NCBI RefSeq assembly: GCF_021502725.1
Contig: NZ_JAKFFS010000007.1
Location: forward strand, 186,001 to 250,000
Reading direction: 5' to 3'
Origin: Dyadobacter sp. CY345
GTDB taxonomy: Bacteria > Bacteroidota > Bacteroidia > Cytophagales > Spirosomataceae
DNA: 64,000 nt
Made by a program: the position numbers and the translations under genes. The notes below the pieces were generated by a model. The model made no database searches, was not told where the DNA came from, and saw only the letters and a list, made by a program, of their open reading frames with translations. Positions 43,463 through 53,042 of the stretch are shown one piece after another; within the stretch, counting starts at the first letter, position 1, and each line of letters starts with the position of its first letter.

Positions 43463-45013
43463 TTGGATTTTTTGAATTTGGACCGTAAGTTTAAACTGTA
43501 TTCCAATCTTTCCAAAACTTACGTCCTTATGAGTATCTATCTTCTCAGATGCATCAGTATTGGATATTTGCTTCTTCCAAATCTAATTTTCTTTATTTAT
43601 TGGACCAGAACTTCAATTGCATTTTTTGGAGTTTTATTGTTGGGTTTTCTATTTTTAGAGGTTATCAAAAACGAGGATTTTAGTAAGTCCGAACTTCTTA
43701 ATCAGAAAAATTTAATCACTTTGCTTACTGTTTCGTTGCTGGCTACATTAATTTCCGGAGTAAGCGGAATATGTTTTCAAACATTGGATCACTGGGCGCA
43801 CAATACGAAACTCTATGAGCTGTTCATTTCAGACTGGCCGCAGCGGATTCCTTTGAAAGGTCCGGTAGTGTCTTATTATTACGGCTATTATGTTGTTCCC
43901 GTGCTTATATCAAAATTTGCTGGTCAGATTAGGGAAGACGTTATTTTTGTATGGAGTTACCTGGGCTTTTTTCTTGGATTGACGTGGGTGTATTTGGCAT
44001 TAAATAAGAAAATTATTTTCGTACTTTTGGCCTTGTCTGTTGGAGATACGCCACGATTTGTCAAGTCGGTGCTAAGTTATTTTGCAGGTCCGCTATATAC
44101 CCAAAGTGCATTCGCTATTGAACCTTGGTCTAATTTTGAGAACCTTCTTTGGGTTCCAAACCAGGTTATTCCAACAATGATCATTGCCGGTATGTTTGTT
44201 TATGTTCTGCGAAATAAATTGAATGTGGAATACATGGTGCTTCCGGTTGCCCTTGCCTTCTGGTGGGCAGTCTTTCCATCTGTCACAAGCGGCACGGTGA
44301 TCGCCATCGTAGTGCTGCGAAAATGGATAATCAAACACCTTAAACTGGACTGGTTTTCGACTACAAAACTTGTAATCCTTCCATTTTTAGCTTGCCTGCC
44401 GGTATTGCTGTTTTATTTATCGCACAAAAATATGCCCGCTTCGGGTTTTATCTGGCAGTTTTCCGGGGATATCGCCAGCAGATTTGTTGAGTACGGCGTT
44501 AATATCGGCTTGAACCTAGTGATTTTTACGCTCGTCTATTTTTATTATAAACGATATAGCAAGAATTTCTTACCGATGTTTCCAATTTTTGTAACGCTTT
44601 GCGTTATTATGTTTTTCCCTCTTTATCGCATTGGCAAGCTGAATGACTTTCTTTTCAGGGGGATGATGCCCTGCTTATTAATTGCAGGGATATACATTTT
44701 CCATCCGTTGGCGCAAACTGCAAATTATCAGAGAAGCTGGGCAGTTGTTAAGAAAACACCGTATTCAGTGATCATTATATTATTGTTAGTATCATCTTCG
44801 GCAATTGCTGCTGCCAGAATTTACAGAGCTGTAACCATCAATCAGGCTACCTCTACTTTATTTCCAGATAAGGTTGCCTTCAAGCCGATACCTTACGATG
44901 CATATCCTGGTATATATCAGGCACTTCAAGCCAAGTGGACGCAGGAAGAAGCGGATCAGTATCTTGGAAAAAAGAATTCTTTTTATGAATTAAATGTCTC
45001 TCCAAAATTGTAA
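43463..45013 (+). CDS. Polytopic membrane protein, possibly GT-C glycosyltransferase-like
   Basis: 516 residues from TTG 43463 (an ATG 22 codons later at 43529 is the alternative). About 11 to 12 membrane helices. The early loop 'HWAHNTKLYELFISDWPQRIPLKGPVVSYYYGYYVVPVLISKF' has the Asp-Trp-Pro and Tyr-rich pattern seen in GT-C-type membrane glycosyltransferases and related mannosyltransferase-like families, though no conclusive catalytic Asp motif is visible. It stands alone between the desaturase and recA. Role unknown; envelope glycan or lipid modification is a guess. Confidence 0.7.
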   Translation: MDFLNLDRKFKLYSNLSKTYVLMSIYLLRCISIGYLLLPNLIFFIYWTRTSIAFFGVLLLGFLFLEVIKNEDFSKSELLNQKNLITLLTVSLLATLISGVSGICFQTLDHWAHNTKLYELFISDWPQRIPLKGPVVSYYYGYYVVPVLISKFAGQIREDVIFVWSYLGFFLGLTWVYLALNKKIIFVLLALSVGDTPRFVKSVLSYFAGPLYTQSAFAIEPWSNFENLLWVPNQVIPTMIIAGMFVYVLRNKLNVEYMVLPVALAFWWAVFPSVTSGTVIAIVVLRKWIIKHLKLDWFSTTKLVILPFLACLPVLLFYLSHKNMPASGFIWQFSGDIASRFVEYGVNIGLNLVIFTLVYFYYKRYSKNFLPMFPIFVTLCVIMFFPLYRIGKLNDFLFRGMMPCLLIAGIYIFHPLAQTANYQRSWAVVKKTPYSVIIILLLVSSSAIAAARIYRAVTINQATSTLFPDKVAFKPIPYDAYPGIYQALQAKWTQEEADQYLGKKNSFYELNVSPKL

Positions 45014-45044
45014 AAATAATATCTTAAATTTTAGTTTTGATACA

Positions 45045-45076
45045 GATAATATCATATCTTTGTTACTGATATTATC
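45045..45076 (+). promoter_or_regulatory. Perfect inverted repeat around a -7-like box upstream of recA
   Basis: GATAATATCA (45045-45054) and TGATATTATC (45067-45076) are exact reverse complements separated by 12 bp; the spacer holds TATCTTTG (45055-45062), a perfect TAnnTTTG box. It lies 185 bp before the recA ATG. This arrangement could be a repressor operator over a promoter; it lacks a T-tract and so is not a typical terminator of the preceding gene. Confidence 0.45.
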
Positions 45077-45260
45077 CTATCCCACCTTTGGTAGTATCTG
45101 GTAGCGTTATAATAATGTGTAAATGATCCTGAAAATATCCTTTTAATTGAGGTTGGAAAAGGGTAAATTTACATATCAGAAATATGCTGGTGGGAGCGGT
45201 TTTTGTTTTTCCTAAGCCGCTATTTTATATACAAACTAAAAACACAACTTGTCCTGCTTT

Positions 45261-46331
45261 ATGGCACAACCAACAACATCAGATAAAGACAACAAATTAA
45301 AAGCGCTTCAGACTACACTTGAAAAATTGGACAAGACGTATGGTAAAGGTACCGTAATGCGTCTGAGTGATACTAAAGTGTTGGACATTCCGGTAATTTC
45401 TACCGGTTCTCTTGGGCTGGATCTTGCACTTGGTGTAGGCGGAGTTCCTCGCGGCCGGGTGGTTGAAATTTATGGTCCTGAATCTTCCGGGAAAACTACT
45501 TTATCGATGCACTGCATCGCCGAAGCACAGAAGAAAGGCGGACTTGCCGCATTCATTGACGCAGAACATGCATTTGACCGTGCATATGCGGAAAAATTAG
45601 GAATTGATACAAGTAATCTTTTGATCTCTCAGCCGGATAATGGCGAGCAGGCGTTAGAAATTGCTGAACATTTGATCAGCAGTGGTGCTGTTGATATTAT
45701 TGTGATTGACTCGGTTGCAGCACTTGTGCCGCGTGCTGAGCTGGAAGGTGAAATGGGAGATAGTAAAATGGGTCTTCAGGCTCGTTTGATGTCCCAGGCA
45801 TTACGTAAGCTTACCGGTGTAATTAATAAAACAGGTTGCTGCTGTATATTCATCAACCAGCTTCGTGAGAAGATCGGTGTGATGTTCGGGAATCCGGAAA
45901 CAACAACAGGTGGTAATGCTTTAAAATATTATGCATCTGTGCGTCTGGATATCCGTCGCGTTGGGCAGATTAAAGAAAGCGCTGACCAGATCCTTGGTAA
46001 CAGAACGCGTGTTAAGGTTGTAAAAAATAAAGTAGCTCCACCGTTTAAAGTGGTTGAATTCGACATCATGTATGGCGAAGGAATCTCGAAAGTTGGAGAG
46101 ATCATCGATTTGGCTGTAGAGCTGGAAATCGTTAAAAAATCAGGCTCATGGTTTAGCTATGACGGAAACCGTCTTGGACAGGGCCGTGACGCAGTGAAAG
46201 CGCTTATCAAGGATAATCCTGAATTGATGGACGAATTGGAAGCGAAAGTACGAGCAAAAGTTAATCGTGAACCAGAAGTCTTAGTGGATACACTGGAACC
46301 AAACATCGCTGATGACGGAGCGCCTGAATGA
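45261..46331 (+). CDS. recA: RecA recombinase
   Basis: 356 residues from ATG 45261 ('MAQPTTSDKDNKL'); an in-frame TTG four codons earlier is disregarded. Walker A 'GPESSGKT', 'IDAEHAFDRAYAEKLGID', L1/L2 DNA-binding loops ('ALVPRAELEGEMGDSKMGLQARLMSQALRKL', 'FINQLREKIGVMFGNPETTTGGNALK'), and 'IRRVGQIKE' are all intact. Homologous recombination and SOS-type response. Single gene followed by a very long terminator stem. An inverted repeat over a promoter-like box lies upstream. Confidence 0.98.
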   Translation: MAQPTTSDKDNKLKALQTTLEKLDKTYGKGTVMRLSDTKVLDIPVISTGSLGLDLALGVGGVPRGRVVEIYGPESSGKTTLSMHCIAEAQKKGGLAAFIDAEHAFDRAYAEKLGIDTSNLLISQPDNGEQALEIAEHLISSGAVDIIVIDSVAALVPRAELEGEMGDSKMGLQARLMSQALRKLTGVINKTGCCCIFINQLREKIGVMFGNPETTTGGNALKYYASVRLDIRRVGQIKESADQILGNRTRVKVVKNKVAPPFKVVEFDIMYGEGISKVGEIIDLAVELEIVKKSGSWFSYDGNRLGQGRDAVKALIKDNPELMDELEAKVRAKVNREPEVLVDTLEPNIADDGAPE

Positions 46332-46353
46332 TATTCAGAAGTTGCAGAAATAT

Positions 46354-46400
46354 AAAAGTAAACGGCCTCAGGAAATCCCTGAGGCCGTTTACTTTTATTG
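46354..46400. terminator. Long terminator after recA
   Basis: Perfect 19-bp stem AAAAGTAAACGGCCTCAGG (46354-46372) / complement (46378-46396), 5-nt loop, followed by a T-rich run. It serves both recA and the convergent MoxR-like gene. Confidence 0.93.
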
Positions 46401-46409
46401 TTATTTTAA

Positions 46410-47945
46410 TTAAAAAGGATTCTTATCATCCTCGTCTTCATCAAAATCATAATCTTCGTCGTCCGGACCGGAGAACATACTACTCACCAGATCCTGGAAT
46501 TTAATACCCTGATCAAGAGACTGTTTTCCGATCAGTGAGTATTCAGCCATACCATGAAGGGCGAATTCCATCATGAAAAGTTTTTCGTTTGAATCACCAT
46601 ATGCGCTCAACATATCAACAAAATCGTCAAGTCCGTCTATTGTTTTAAGGCGGGCATTGTACTCACGATCAGTCATGTCACCGATCATTTCCATTTCATT
46701 CCCAGAACCAAACCACTCAATTACTTTCGCAAAAGGGTTGATCTTGCTCTTTTTGGATTTTTCAGGATCCGGGAAATAATTCAGAAACTGGGTGCGGATT
46801 GCTTTACCAATCAGATTTTGAGCGACAATGACGGGACCTTCAACTTCTCCTTCATACACCAATTCAACTTTACCGCAAATGGCTGGTATGACACCATAAA
46901 GATCTGCGATGCGGACGTATGTTGTATCTTCACCGTTGATCAAAGCACGACGTTCAGCAGCGCTCAAAAGACTTTCGTAAGCAGAAATTGTCAAACGGGC
47001 AGACACGCCGCTTTTACTATCTACATATTCACTTTCGCGCGCTTCGAAAGCGATCTGTTCAATTAGTGTTTTTACTAATTCATTGACTTTAACGATCTCT
47101 TTTTGCTCTTTCTTAACAAACGCCTCTTGCTCAGTAATTTTCTTACCAACTTCGAGCGTTTTAGGATAATGCGTAACAATCTGGCTTTCGATACGGTCTT
47201 TCAACGGCGTAACGATGCTTCCACGGTTGGTATAATCTTCCGGATTCGCAGTAAATACGAATTGAATGTCCAAAGGAAGACGCAGTTTGAAACCACGAAT
47301 CTGGATATCACCTTCCTGCAAAATATTAAACAAAGCCACCTGGATACGAGCCTGTAAATCAGGCAACTCATTGATTACAAAAATTCCTCTGTGCGAACGT
47401 GGAATCAAACCATAATGGATCACGCGTTCATCTGAATAAGGTAATCTCAAAGTCGCAGCCTTAATAGGATCAACATCACCAATTAAATCGGCTACTGAAA
47501 CGTCCGGCGTTGCCAGCTTTTCTGTATACCGCTCATCTCTGTGAAGCCAGGCGATAGGCGTATTATCTCCTTTTTCATCAATCAGATCTTTCGCAAATCT
47601 CGACAAAGGCGCCAGAGGATCATCGTGCAATTCGGAATCCTTAACATAAGGAATATATTCGTCCAGCAAATTGACCATCATCCGGGCAATACGCGTTTTT
47701 GCTTGCCCACGTAAACCTAGCAAATTGATATTGTGCATGGATAGAATCGCACGCTCAACGTCAGGAATAACCGTTTCTTCATATCCCCAGATCCCAGGGA
47801 ATACCGATATTTTATTTTTTATTTTTTCAATCAGATTATCCCGAAGCTCCTGTTTGATCGAACGGGATTCATAACCTGCTTTTTTTAACTCACCAAGCGT
47901 ATGAATGCCCAATGTTTCCTTACTTGTAAGCTCTGAATATTTCAT
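46410..47945 (-). CDS. MoxR/magnesium-chelatase-like AAA+ ATPase
   Basis: 511 residues. AAA+ core with Walker A 'GLRGQAKT' (77-84), 'WLHRDERYTEKLATPDVSVADLIGDVDP' insert, Walker B-like 'GIFVINELPDLQARIQVALFNILQEG' and 'FVFTANPEDYTNRGSIVTPLKDRIESQI', as in ChlI-type ATPases. The C-terminus is acidic ('GPDDEDYDFDEDEDD'). Cytosolic; usually cooperates with a VWA-domain protein (one is at 15.9-17.0 kb, not adjacent). It follows rny by 16 bp on the same strand and is probably co-transcribed. Confidence 0.88.
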   Translation of the reverse strand: MKYSELTSKETLGIHTLGELKKAGYESRSIKQELRDNLIEKIKNKISVFPGIWGYEETVIPDVERAILSMHNINLLGLRGQAKTRIARMMVNLLDEYIPYVKDSELHDDPLAPLSRFAKDLIDEKGDNTPIAWLHRDERYTEKLATPDVSVADLIGDVDPIKAATLRLPYSDERVIHYGLIPRSHRGIFVINELPDLQARIQVALFNILQEGDIQIRGFKLRLPLDIQFVFTANPEDYTNRGSIVTPLKDRIESQIVTHYPKTLEVGKKITEQEAFVKKEQKEIVKVNELVKTLIEQIAFEARESEYVDSKSGVSARLTISAYESLLSAAERRALINGEDTTYVRIADLYGVIPAICGKVELVYEGEVEGPVIVAQNLIGKAIRTQFLNYFPDPEKSKKSKINPFAKVIEWFGSGNEMEMIGDMTDREYNARLKTIDGLDDFVDMLSAYGDSNEKLFMMEFALHGMAEYSLIGKQSLDQGIKFQDLVSSMFSGPDDEDYDFDEDEDDKNPF

Positions 47946-47961
47946 GTATCATTAGGCTGTT

Positions 47962-49533
47962 TTACCGCGCATATGCCACTGAGCGCATTTCGCGGATTAC
48001 GGTAATTTTTATTTGTCCGGGATACTGCATTTCTTTTTCTATTTTCTGAGAAATGTCAAAAGAAAGCATTCCCGCTTTTTCATCCGAAACGTTGTCTGCA
48101 TCAATAATTACGCGAAGTTCACGTCCAGCCTGTATTGCATAACATTTTTCAACACCATCAAATGACATCGCCATGTTTTCAAGATCACGCAAACGCTGGA
48201 TATAAGATTCCATCATTTCACGACGAGCACCTGGACGAGATCCTGAAATAGCATCACAAACCTGAATGATCGGCGACAAAATACTTGTCATTTCAATCTC
48301 ATCATGGTGAGCTCCGATTGCATTGCATACTTCCGGATTTTCCTTGAATTTTTTAGCAAGTTCCATACCCAGGATAGCGTGCGGCAGATCAGACTCCTCA
48401 GGCCAAACTTTCCCAATATCATGAAGCAGACCAGCACGTTTGGCCAGCTTGGTATTTAACCCCAATTCGGACGCCATAGTTGCACAAAGCTTTGCAACCT
48501 CACGTGAATGCTGTAAAAGATTCTGTCCGTAAGAAGAACGGAAACGCATACGACCGATCATTTTTACAAGCTCAGGATGCAATCCGTGAATGCCCATATC
48601 AATTACAGTACGCTCGCCAATCTCAACGATTTCGTCATCAATATTCTTTCTTGTTTTTGCAACAACTTCCTCAATACGAGCCGGGTGAATACGACCATCC
48701 TGAACAAGACGGTGCAGGGCAAGACGTGCAATTTCACGGCGAACTGGGTCAAAACCGGAAATTACGATCGCTTCCGGGGTATCGTCAACGATAATTTCAA
48801 CACCAGTGGCCGCTTCCAAAGCACGAATATTTCGTCCTTCACGACCAATGATTTTACCTTTAATATCGTCATTTTCAATGTTGAAAACAGATACACAGTT
48901 TTCAATTGCATGTTCTGCGGCCGTGCGCTGGATGGTCTCGATAACAATCTTTTTAGCTTCTTTCGTTGCTGTAAGACGTGCTTCTTCCATCGCACTTTTC
49001 ACGTACGAACCGGCTCTTGTATCTGCTTCTGCTTTTAATGCATCGACCAATTGCTCTCTTGCCTGATCTGCTGTGAGGTTTGCCAGTTTTTCCAATTGCG
49101 CAACTTGCTGACTAAGCATCTTTTCAGCGTCCTCACGCTTTTTAGTAGCAGTTTCCAGCTGGCCGGCGAGATTGGTTTTTAGAGTTTCAAGCTCATGTTC
49201 GCGGCGCTTGTTTTGCTCAACAGTTTGCTGAAGACTTTGTTCACGCTGTTTAAGCTTCTGTTCGTTGGTTTGAAGAATAACTCTCTTTTTGTTAGACTCT
49301 TCTTCAAATTCCGATTTCAGGCGAAGATACTTTTCTTTCGCTTCGAGGATGCGGTCTTTTTTAATATTTTCAGCAGATTGTTCTGCGTTTCGTACGATCT
49401 CAGCAGCCCTTTCCTGAGCATCTTTTTCCTTTTGATCGAAAGATTTTTTGAAAATGTATTTACCTGCAAATACACCAACGCCAAGCGCGATGATATCAGA
49501 TAATAGGACAATAAACATTAAAGAATTTGACAT
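47962..49533 (-). CDS. rny: Ribonuclease Y
   Basis: 523 residues. N-terminal membrane anchor ('MSNSLMFIVLLSDIIALGVGVFAG'), a long coiled coil (residues ~28-170), a KH domain with 'GREGRNIR', and an HD phosphohydrolase domain with 'AGLLHDIGKVWPEE' and 'HHDEIE'. Endonuclease initiating mRNA decay at the membrane. Between zapA and the MoxR-like ATPase on the same strand. Confidence 0.96.
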   Translation of the reverse strand: MSNSLMFIVLLSDIIALGVGVFAGKYIFKKSFDQKEKDAQERAAEIVRNAEQSAENIKKDRILEAKEKYLRLKSEFEEESNKKRVILQTNEQKLKQREQSLQQTVEQNKRREHELETLKTNLAGQLETATKKREDAEKMLSQQVAQLEKLANLTADQAREQLVDALKAEADTRAGSYVKSAMEEARLTATKEAKKIVIETIQRTAAEHAIENCVSVFNIENDDIKGKIIGREGRNIRALEAATGVEIIVDDTPEAIVISGFDPVRREIARLALHRLVQDGRIHPARIEEVVAKTRKNIDDEIVEIGERTVIDMGIHGLHPELVKMIGRMRFRSSYGQNLLQHSREVAKLCATMASELGLNTKLAKRAGLLHDIGKVWPEESDLPHAILGMELAKKFKENPEVCNAIGAHHDEIEMTSILSPIIQVCDAISGSRPGARREMMESYIQRLRDLENMAMSFDGVEKCYAIQAGRELRVIIDADNVSDEKAGMLSFDISQKIEKEMQYPGQIKITVIREMRSVAYAR

Positions 49534-49702
49534 TTTAGTAATGTGTTTACAATAGTTGGGTGCTACCGACTACATGCGCTTAAAATGCCGAACTTGTTTG
49601 TTGTACGATGATTAAAGATGTTGCTCTATGCCTGATTTTAAAAAGGTTAACCTGTATCAAACCCTGTTTATTTATCAGGTGATACCGGAAATAATTATCA
49701 AC
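49534..49702 (-). other. 169-bp gap between zapA and rny; possible structured RNA
   Basis: No coding frame. On the minus strand it contains complementary segments (TTAAAAT...ATTTTAA) about 50 nt apart and other possible pairing. In several bacteria the zapA-flanking position carries the 6S RNA gene (ssrS), so this gap is a candidate, but I cannot build a convincing 6S central-bubble fold from it by eye. Confidence 0.25.
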
Positions 49703-50014
49703 TTAATTGGGAATCGCATCTGCAACATTCATTTCCAGTGCATCTATCCTTTTTTCGAACATTGCAAGAAGATTTTTGCTCTCTTCCATATTTCTCTGTA
49801 ATGCAACCAGGCATTCAATAGAAGTTAGTGCTATGGCCTCAATATCGTCGTATCCTTTTCCTTTTTCCTTTAACGCTTTCACGCGTTCCTTAAAAACCTC
49901 ATATCCCTCCCTATAAAATATTTCCTGATCAGCCGGAACACTTAACTTGAAACCTTTGTCAAGTATTTTAATGAACACTGAAACATCAGGATTGGGAATA
50001 TGATTCTTTTTCAT
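49703..50014 (-). CDS. zapA: ZapA-like cell-division protein
   Basis: 103 residues. Small N-terminal beta part 'VSVFIKILDKGFKLSVPADQEIFYREGYEVFKERV' characteristic of ZapA, followed by a helical coiled coil ('IALTSIECLVALQRNMEESKNLLAMFEKRIDALE'). ZapA bundles FtsZ filaments at the division site. It shares a 4-nt overlap with the upstream coiled-coil gene. Confidence 0.88.
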   Translation of the reverse strand: MKKNHIPNPDVSVFIKILDKGFKLSVPADQEIFYREGYEVFKERVKALKEKGKGYDDIEAIALTSIECLVALQRNMEESKNLLAMFEKRIDALEMNVADAIPN

Positions 50015-50355
50015 AAGGTATCTTCAAGCAATTCTATGCACTTATCGATCTCTTCAATATATCGTTCAACTGTTTCTTTCAGTTCGGCCAAACCGCCTGT
50101 TGGTGTCAGTTTACTAGTGACAATTTTAACGAAAGTTTTAGACTTATTAAAGTCTTTTTGCAAACTAGTGTATTTTTTCTTTATTTCTTGTACTTCTACC
50201 TTTAACGCGGCATTACCCGACCGTAGTTCGGCATTTTCGCGCTGCAATTCTGAAACTGACCAACTTAGTTTCTCTTTCGTCAGGATTAAGATGTCCAACT
50301 TCTTCTCAAAGTCGGATAATTTACGCTCAATCATGCGTGAATTGCTTTGTTCCAT
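50011..50355 (-). CDS. Coiled-coil protein coupled to ZapA (possible ZapB-like role)
   Basis: 114 residues, nearly all heptad coiled coil ('MIERKLSDFEKKLDILILTKEKLSWSVSELQRENAELRSGNAALKVEVQEIKKKY'), with a Pro-Gly-Gly break ('LTPTGGLAELKETVERYI') near the end. The ATGA overlap with zapA indicates coupled translation and a joint role in division. It resembles ZapB-like spacer proteins in form; the family assignment is not certain. Confidence 0.82.
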   Translation of the reverse strand: MEQSNSRMIERKLSDFEKKLDILILTKEKLSWSVSELQRENAELRSGNAALKVEVQEIKKKYTSLQKDFNKSKTFVKIVTSKLTPTGGLAELKETVERYIEEIDKCIELLEDTL

Positions 50356-50392
50356 TTTTTATCGAATGCGGTGCTGGCCGCGGTTAAAAATC

Positions 50393-50421
50393 AAAACCAG
50401 GCGGCCAAACCGCCCGGTTTT
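50393..50421 (-). terminator. Terminator after pheT
   Basis: 12-bp stem with a single mismatch (AAAACCAGGCGG / CCGCCCGGTTTT), 5-nt loop; on the minus strand it is followed by TTTTGATTTTT. It separates pheT from the coiled-coil/zapA/rny genes. Confidence 0.78.
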
Positions 50422-50492
50422 AGTATTATCTAAATTTTACAAAACCAATATGGTGCGTTAAATCCGTGCAATTTGAGGCAGTCCAACAACAT

Positions 50493-52907
50493 CTATTTCC
50501 TGATCACTGCTCCTAATTCACGTTCATAGGTGGAAATTAATTTCTGCATCGATTTGTCGATTACTTTATCAGTCAGGGTTTGCTGGTCATCCTGTAAAAT
50601 AAAACTGATCGAATATGATTTTTTTCCTTCCAGATTTGCTCCTTCATAAACATCAAAAACATTCACTGAACGCAGCAGTTGTCTTTCTGTTTTATATGCA
50701 ATCTGTCGAAGCTCTTCGAATGTTATCTTCTTCTCAACAACCAGCGACAAGTCGCGACGCACTTCTGGGAAACGCGAAACTTCCTTAAATTCGACTGCTG
50801 AATTGTATTGTTTTAATAAATAATCCCAATCAAAATCAGCGAAGAAAACGGGAGCTTTTACATCGGCCTTTTTTGTAATCGCTGATTTCAATAAACCAAA
50901 CGATACAAGCGGTTTTTTATTCAGTGTCAGGGTAATTCCTTCGGAGAAAATAGTTGAATCAGCTGTTTCCTTTTCTATACTTTTCACTTTCATTGCAACC
51001 AAAATCTGGTTTACCGAAGCTGCCAGATCATGAAATGCCACTTCTCTCGCTTTTTGCAGCCAGGTTTCTTCCTGAATGTTTCCTGAAACAAAAAGAGCAA
51101 GCCGTTCTTTCTCAGTATACTTACCGTTTAATTCGTGATAAGTTTTGCCAAATTCAAATAGTTTCAGATCTTTTTGCCGGCGGTTTGCATTGTAAGCAAC
51201 AACTTCCAATCCTGTGAAAATAAGTGTCTGGCGCATGACAGACAAATCTTCACTCAGATAATTCAGGATCTTAACGGGATTCCCAATAACACTTTCACCC
51301 AGCGTCGACTGCGGTTCAGGCTTGGTCAAAGAATTAGTGATCGTTTCATTAAACCCATTAGCAGCCAGCAACTCAGACACCCTCATTTTCAGTTTTTCCG
51401 GATCATTAACCGGGAAATCAGAAAGATAGTCGGAGCTTAGGCCTTGTGACAGCTCTATCTGATCAAAACCGTAGATACGTAAAATCTCTTCGATGATATC
51501 TGCCTCACGCAGCACGTCAACGCGGTAGGGCGGTACGATGGCAGTAAATCCAGCTTCGTCTTCGTTCTCAATTTTAATATCCAGGCCATTCAGAATGGTT
51601 TTGATCAAAGATTTTTCCAACGATTTCCCGAGCAATCTGTCGATGTTCCGGTATTTAACTTTTACTTCAAAATCAGCAACCGGATTTGGATACAGATCGG
51701 TGATGTCAGAAGATATTGTCCCTCCGGCGATTTCTTTAATTAGTAAAGCTGCTCTTTTAAGCGCAAAAACGGGCATATTTGGGTCAGTTCCTCTTTCAAA
51801 ACGGAATGACGAATCTGTTTTTAATCCAAAACGCTGTGCAGTTCGGCGCACCCATATCGGAGAAAAATAGGCTGATTCCAAAAAGATCGACGTCGTTTCT
51901 GTGGTTACACCCGAAGTTAATCCTCCGAAAACCCCTGCAATACACATCGGTTCCGTTTCATTGCAAATCATCAGATCGGCATCAGAAAGTTTTCTTTCGT
52001 GGCCATCCAAGGTTACAAACGGCGTCCCTGCGGCTACGGTTTTAACAATTACTTTTTTTCCTGTGATTTTATCAGCGTCAAAAGCATGCATCGGCTGCCC
52101 AAGTTCGTGGCAGATATAATTGGTGATATCTACAATCGAATTGATGGACCGAATACCAATCGTATTTAGTCGCTGTTTCAGCCATTCCGGAGAATCACCA
52201 ACTTTAATTCCTGTGATTGTTAAACCTGCATAACGCGGAGCAGCTTCATCATTTTCAACAGTTACCGAAATTGGAAGATCGTTGTTGTCAATGGAAAAAG
52301 AATCCACGGAAGGTAATGTAATTTCTCGATTTAAAACCGCTTTCAAATCGCGCGCTACGCCATAATGAGAAGCCGCGTCAGCTCGGTTCGGCGTTAATCC
52401 GATTTCTATCAAATAATCAGAAGAAATTCCGAAATATTCTGAGGCTGGCGTACCATTTGGTAAATCGGTTTCTAGTACCAAAATTCCGTCGTGTGAATGT
52501 CCCAGGCCAAGTTCATCTTCGGCACAAATCATTCCTTCCGATAATGCTCCTCTGATTTTCGATTTTTTCAATACCAAAGGTTCATCGCTTCCTGTCGGAT
52601 ATAGCGTAGTGCCGACGGTCGCAAGAATTACTTTTTGTCCGGCAGCAACGTTTGGCGCGCCACAAACAATGTTAAGCGGCTGATCCAGACCAATATCAAC
52701 AGTAGTAATTTTCAATCGGTCCGCTTCCGGATGTTTTTCACAAGTCAGCACTTCACCGATAACAACACCTTTCAGACCTCCTTTGATGGATTCAACCTCT
52801 TCAATACCCTCAACTTCAAGACCTGTTCCCGTCAATAAATTGCCAATTTCCTCGGGAGTTTCGGTAATTTCTATTAATTCTTTAAGCCACTTATACGAAA
52901 TTTTCAT
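50493..52907 (-). CDS. pheT: Phenylalanyl-tRNA synthetase beta subunit
   Basis: 804 residues. Domains: N-terminal 'MKISYKWLKELIEITETPEEIGNLLTGTGLEVEGIEEVESIKGGLKGVVIGEVL' (tRNA-binding type B1 region), EMAP-like and B3/B4 editing domains ('SHYGVARDLKAVLNREITLPS', 'IVDITNYICHELGQPMHAFDADKI'), the catalytic-like core ('FRFERGTDPNMPVFALKRAALLIKEI'), and the anticodon-binding FDX-ACB end ('RFPEVRRDLSLVVEKKITFEELRQI'). Pairs with PheS, not in the window. Standard length. Confidence 0.97.
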   Translation of the reverse strand: MKISYKWLKELIEITETPEEIGNLLTGTGLEVEGIEEVESIKGGLKGVVIGEVLTCEKHPEADRLKITTVDIGLDQPLNIVCGAPNVAAGQKVILATVGTTLYPTGSDEPLVLKKSKIRGALSEGMICAEDELGLGHSHDGILVLETDLPNGTPASEYFGISSDYLIEIGLTPNRADAASHYGVARDLKAVLNREITLPSVDSFSIDNNDLPISVTVENDEAAPRYAGLTITGIKVGDSPEWLKQRLNTIGIRSINSIVDITNYICHELGQPMHAFDADKITGKKVIVKTVAAGTPFVTLDGHERKLSDADLMICNETEPMCIAGVFGGLTSGVTTETTSIFLESAYFSPIWVRRTAQRFGLKTDSSFRFERGTDPNMPVFALKRAALLIKEIAGGTISSDITDLYPNPVADFEVKVKYRNIDRLLGKSLEKSLIKTILNGLDIKIENEDEAGFTAIVPPYRVDVLREADIIEEILRIYGFDQIELSQGLSSDYLSDFPVNDPEKLKMRVSELLAANGFNETITNSLTKPEPQSTLGESVIGNPVKILNYLSEDLSVMRQTLIFTGLEVVAYNANRRQKDLKLFEFGKTYHELNGKYTEKERLALFVSGNIQEETWLQKAREVAFHDLAASVNQILVAMKVKSIEKETADSTIFSEGITLTLNKKPLVSFGLLKSAITKKADVKAPVFFADFDWDYLLKQYNSAVEFKEVSRFPEVRRDLSLVVEKKITFEELRQIAYKTERQLLRSVNVFDVYEGANLEGKKSYSISFILQDDQQTLTDKVIDKSMQKLISTYERELGAVIRK

Positions 52908-53042
52908 GCGGGTAATTTATATGAATACCAGATCCAAAATATCTGTGAATCGACATGAAGTCAGAATTACTCTTTCCTTACGTCTGCGCTTCAACAAAGA
53001 CTTTTGACTAACTGGTTCTGATTTTTATTTATTTATACAAAA

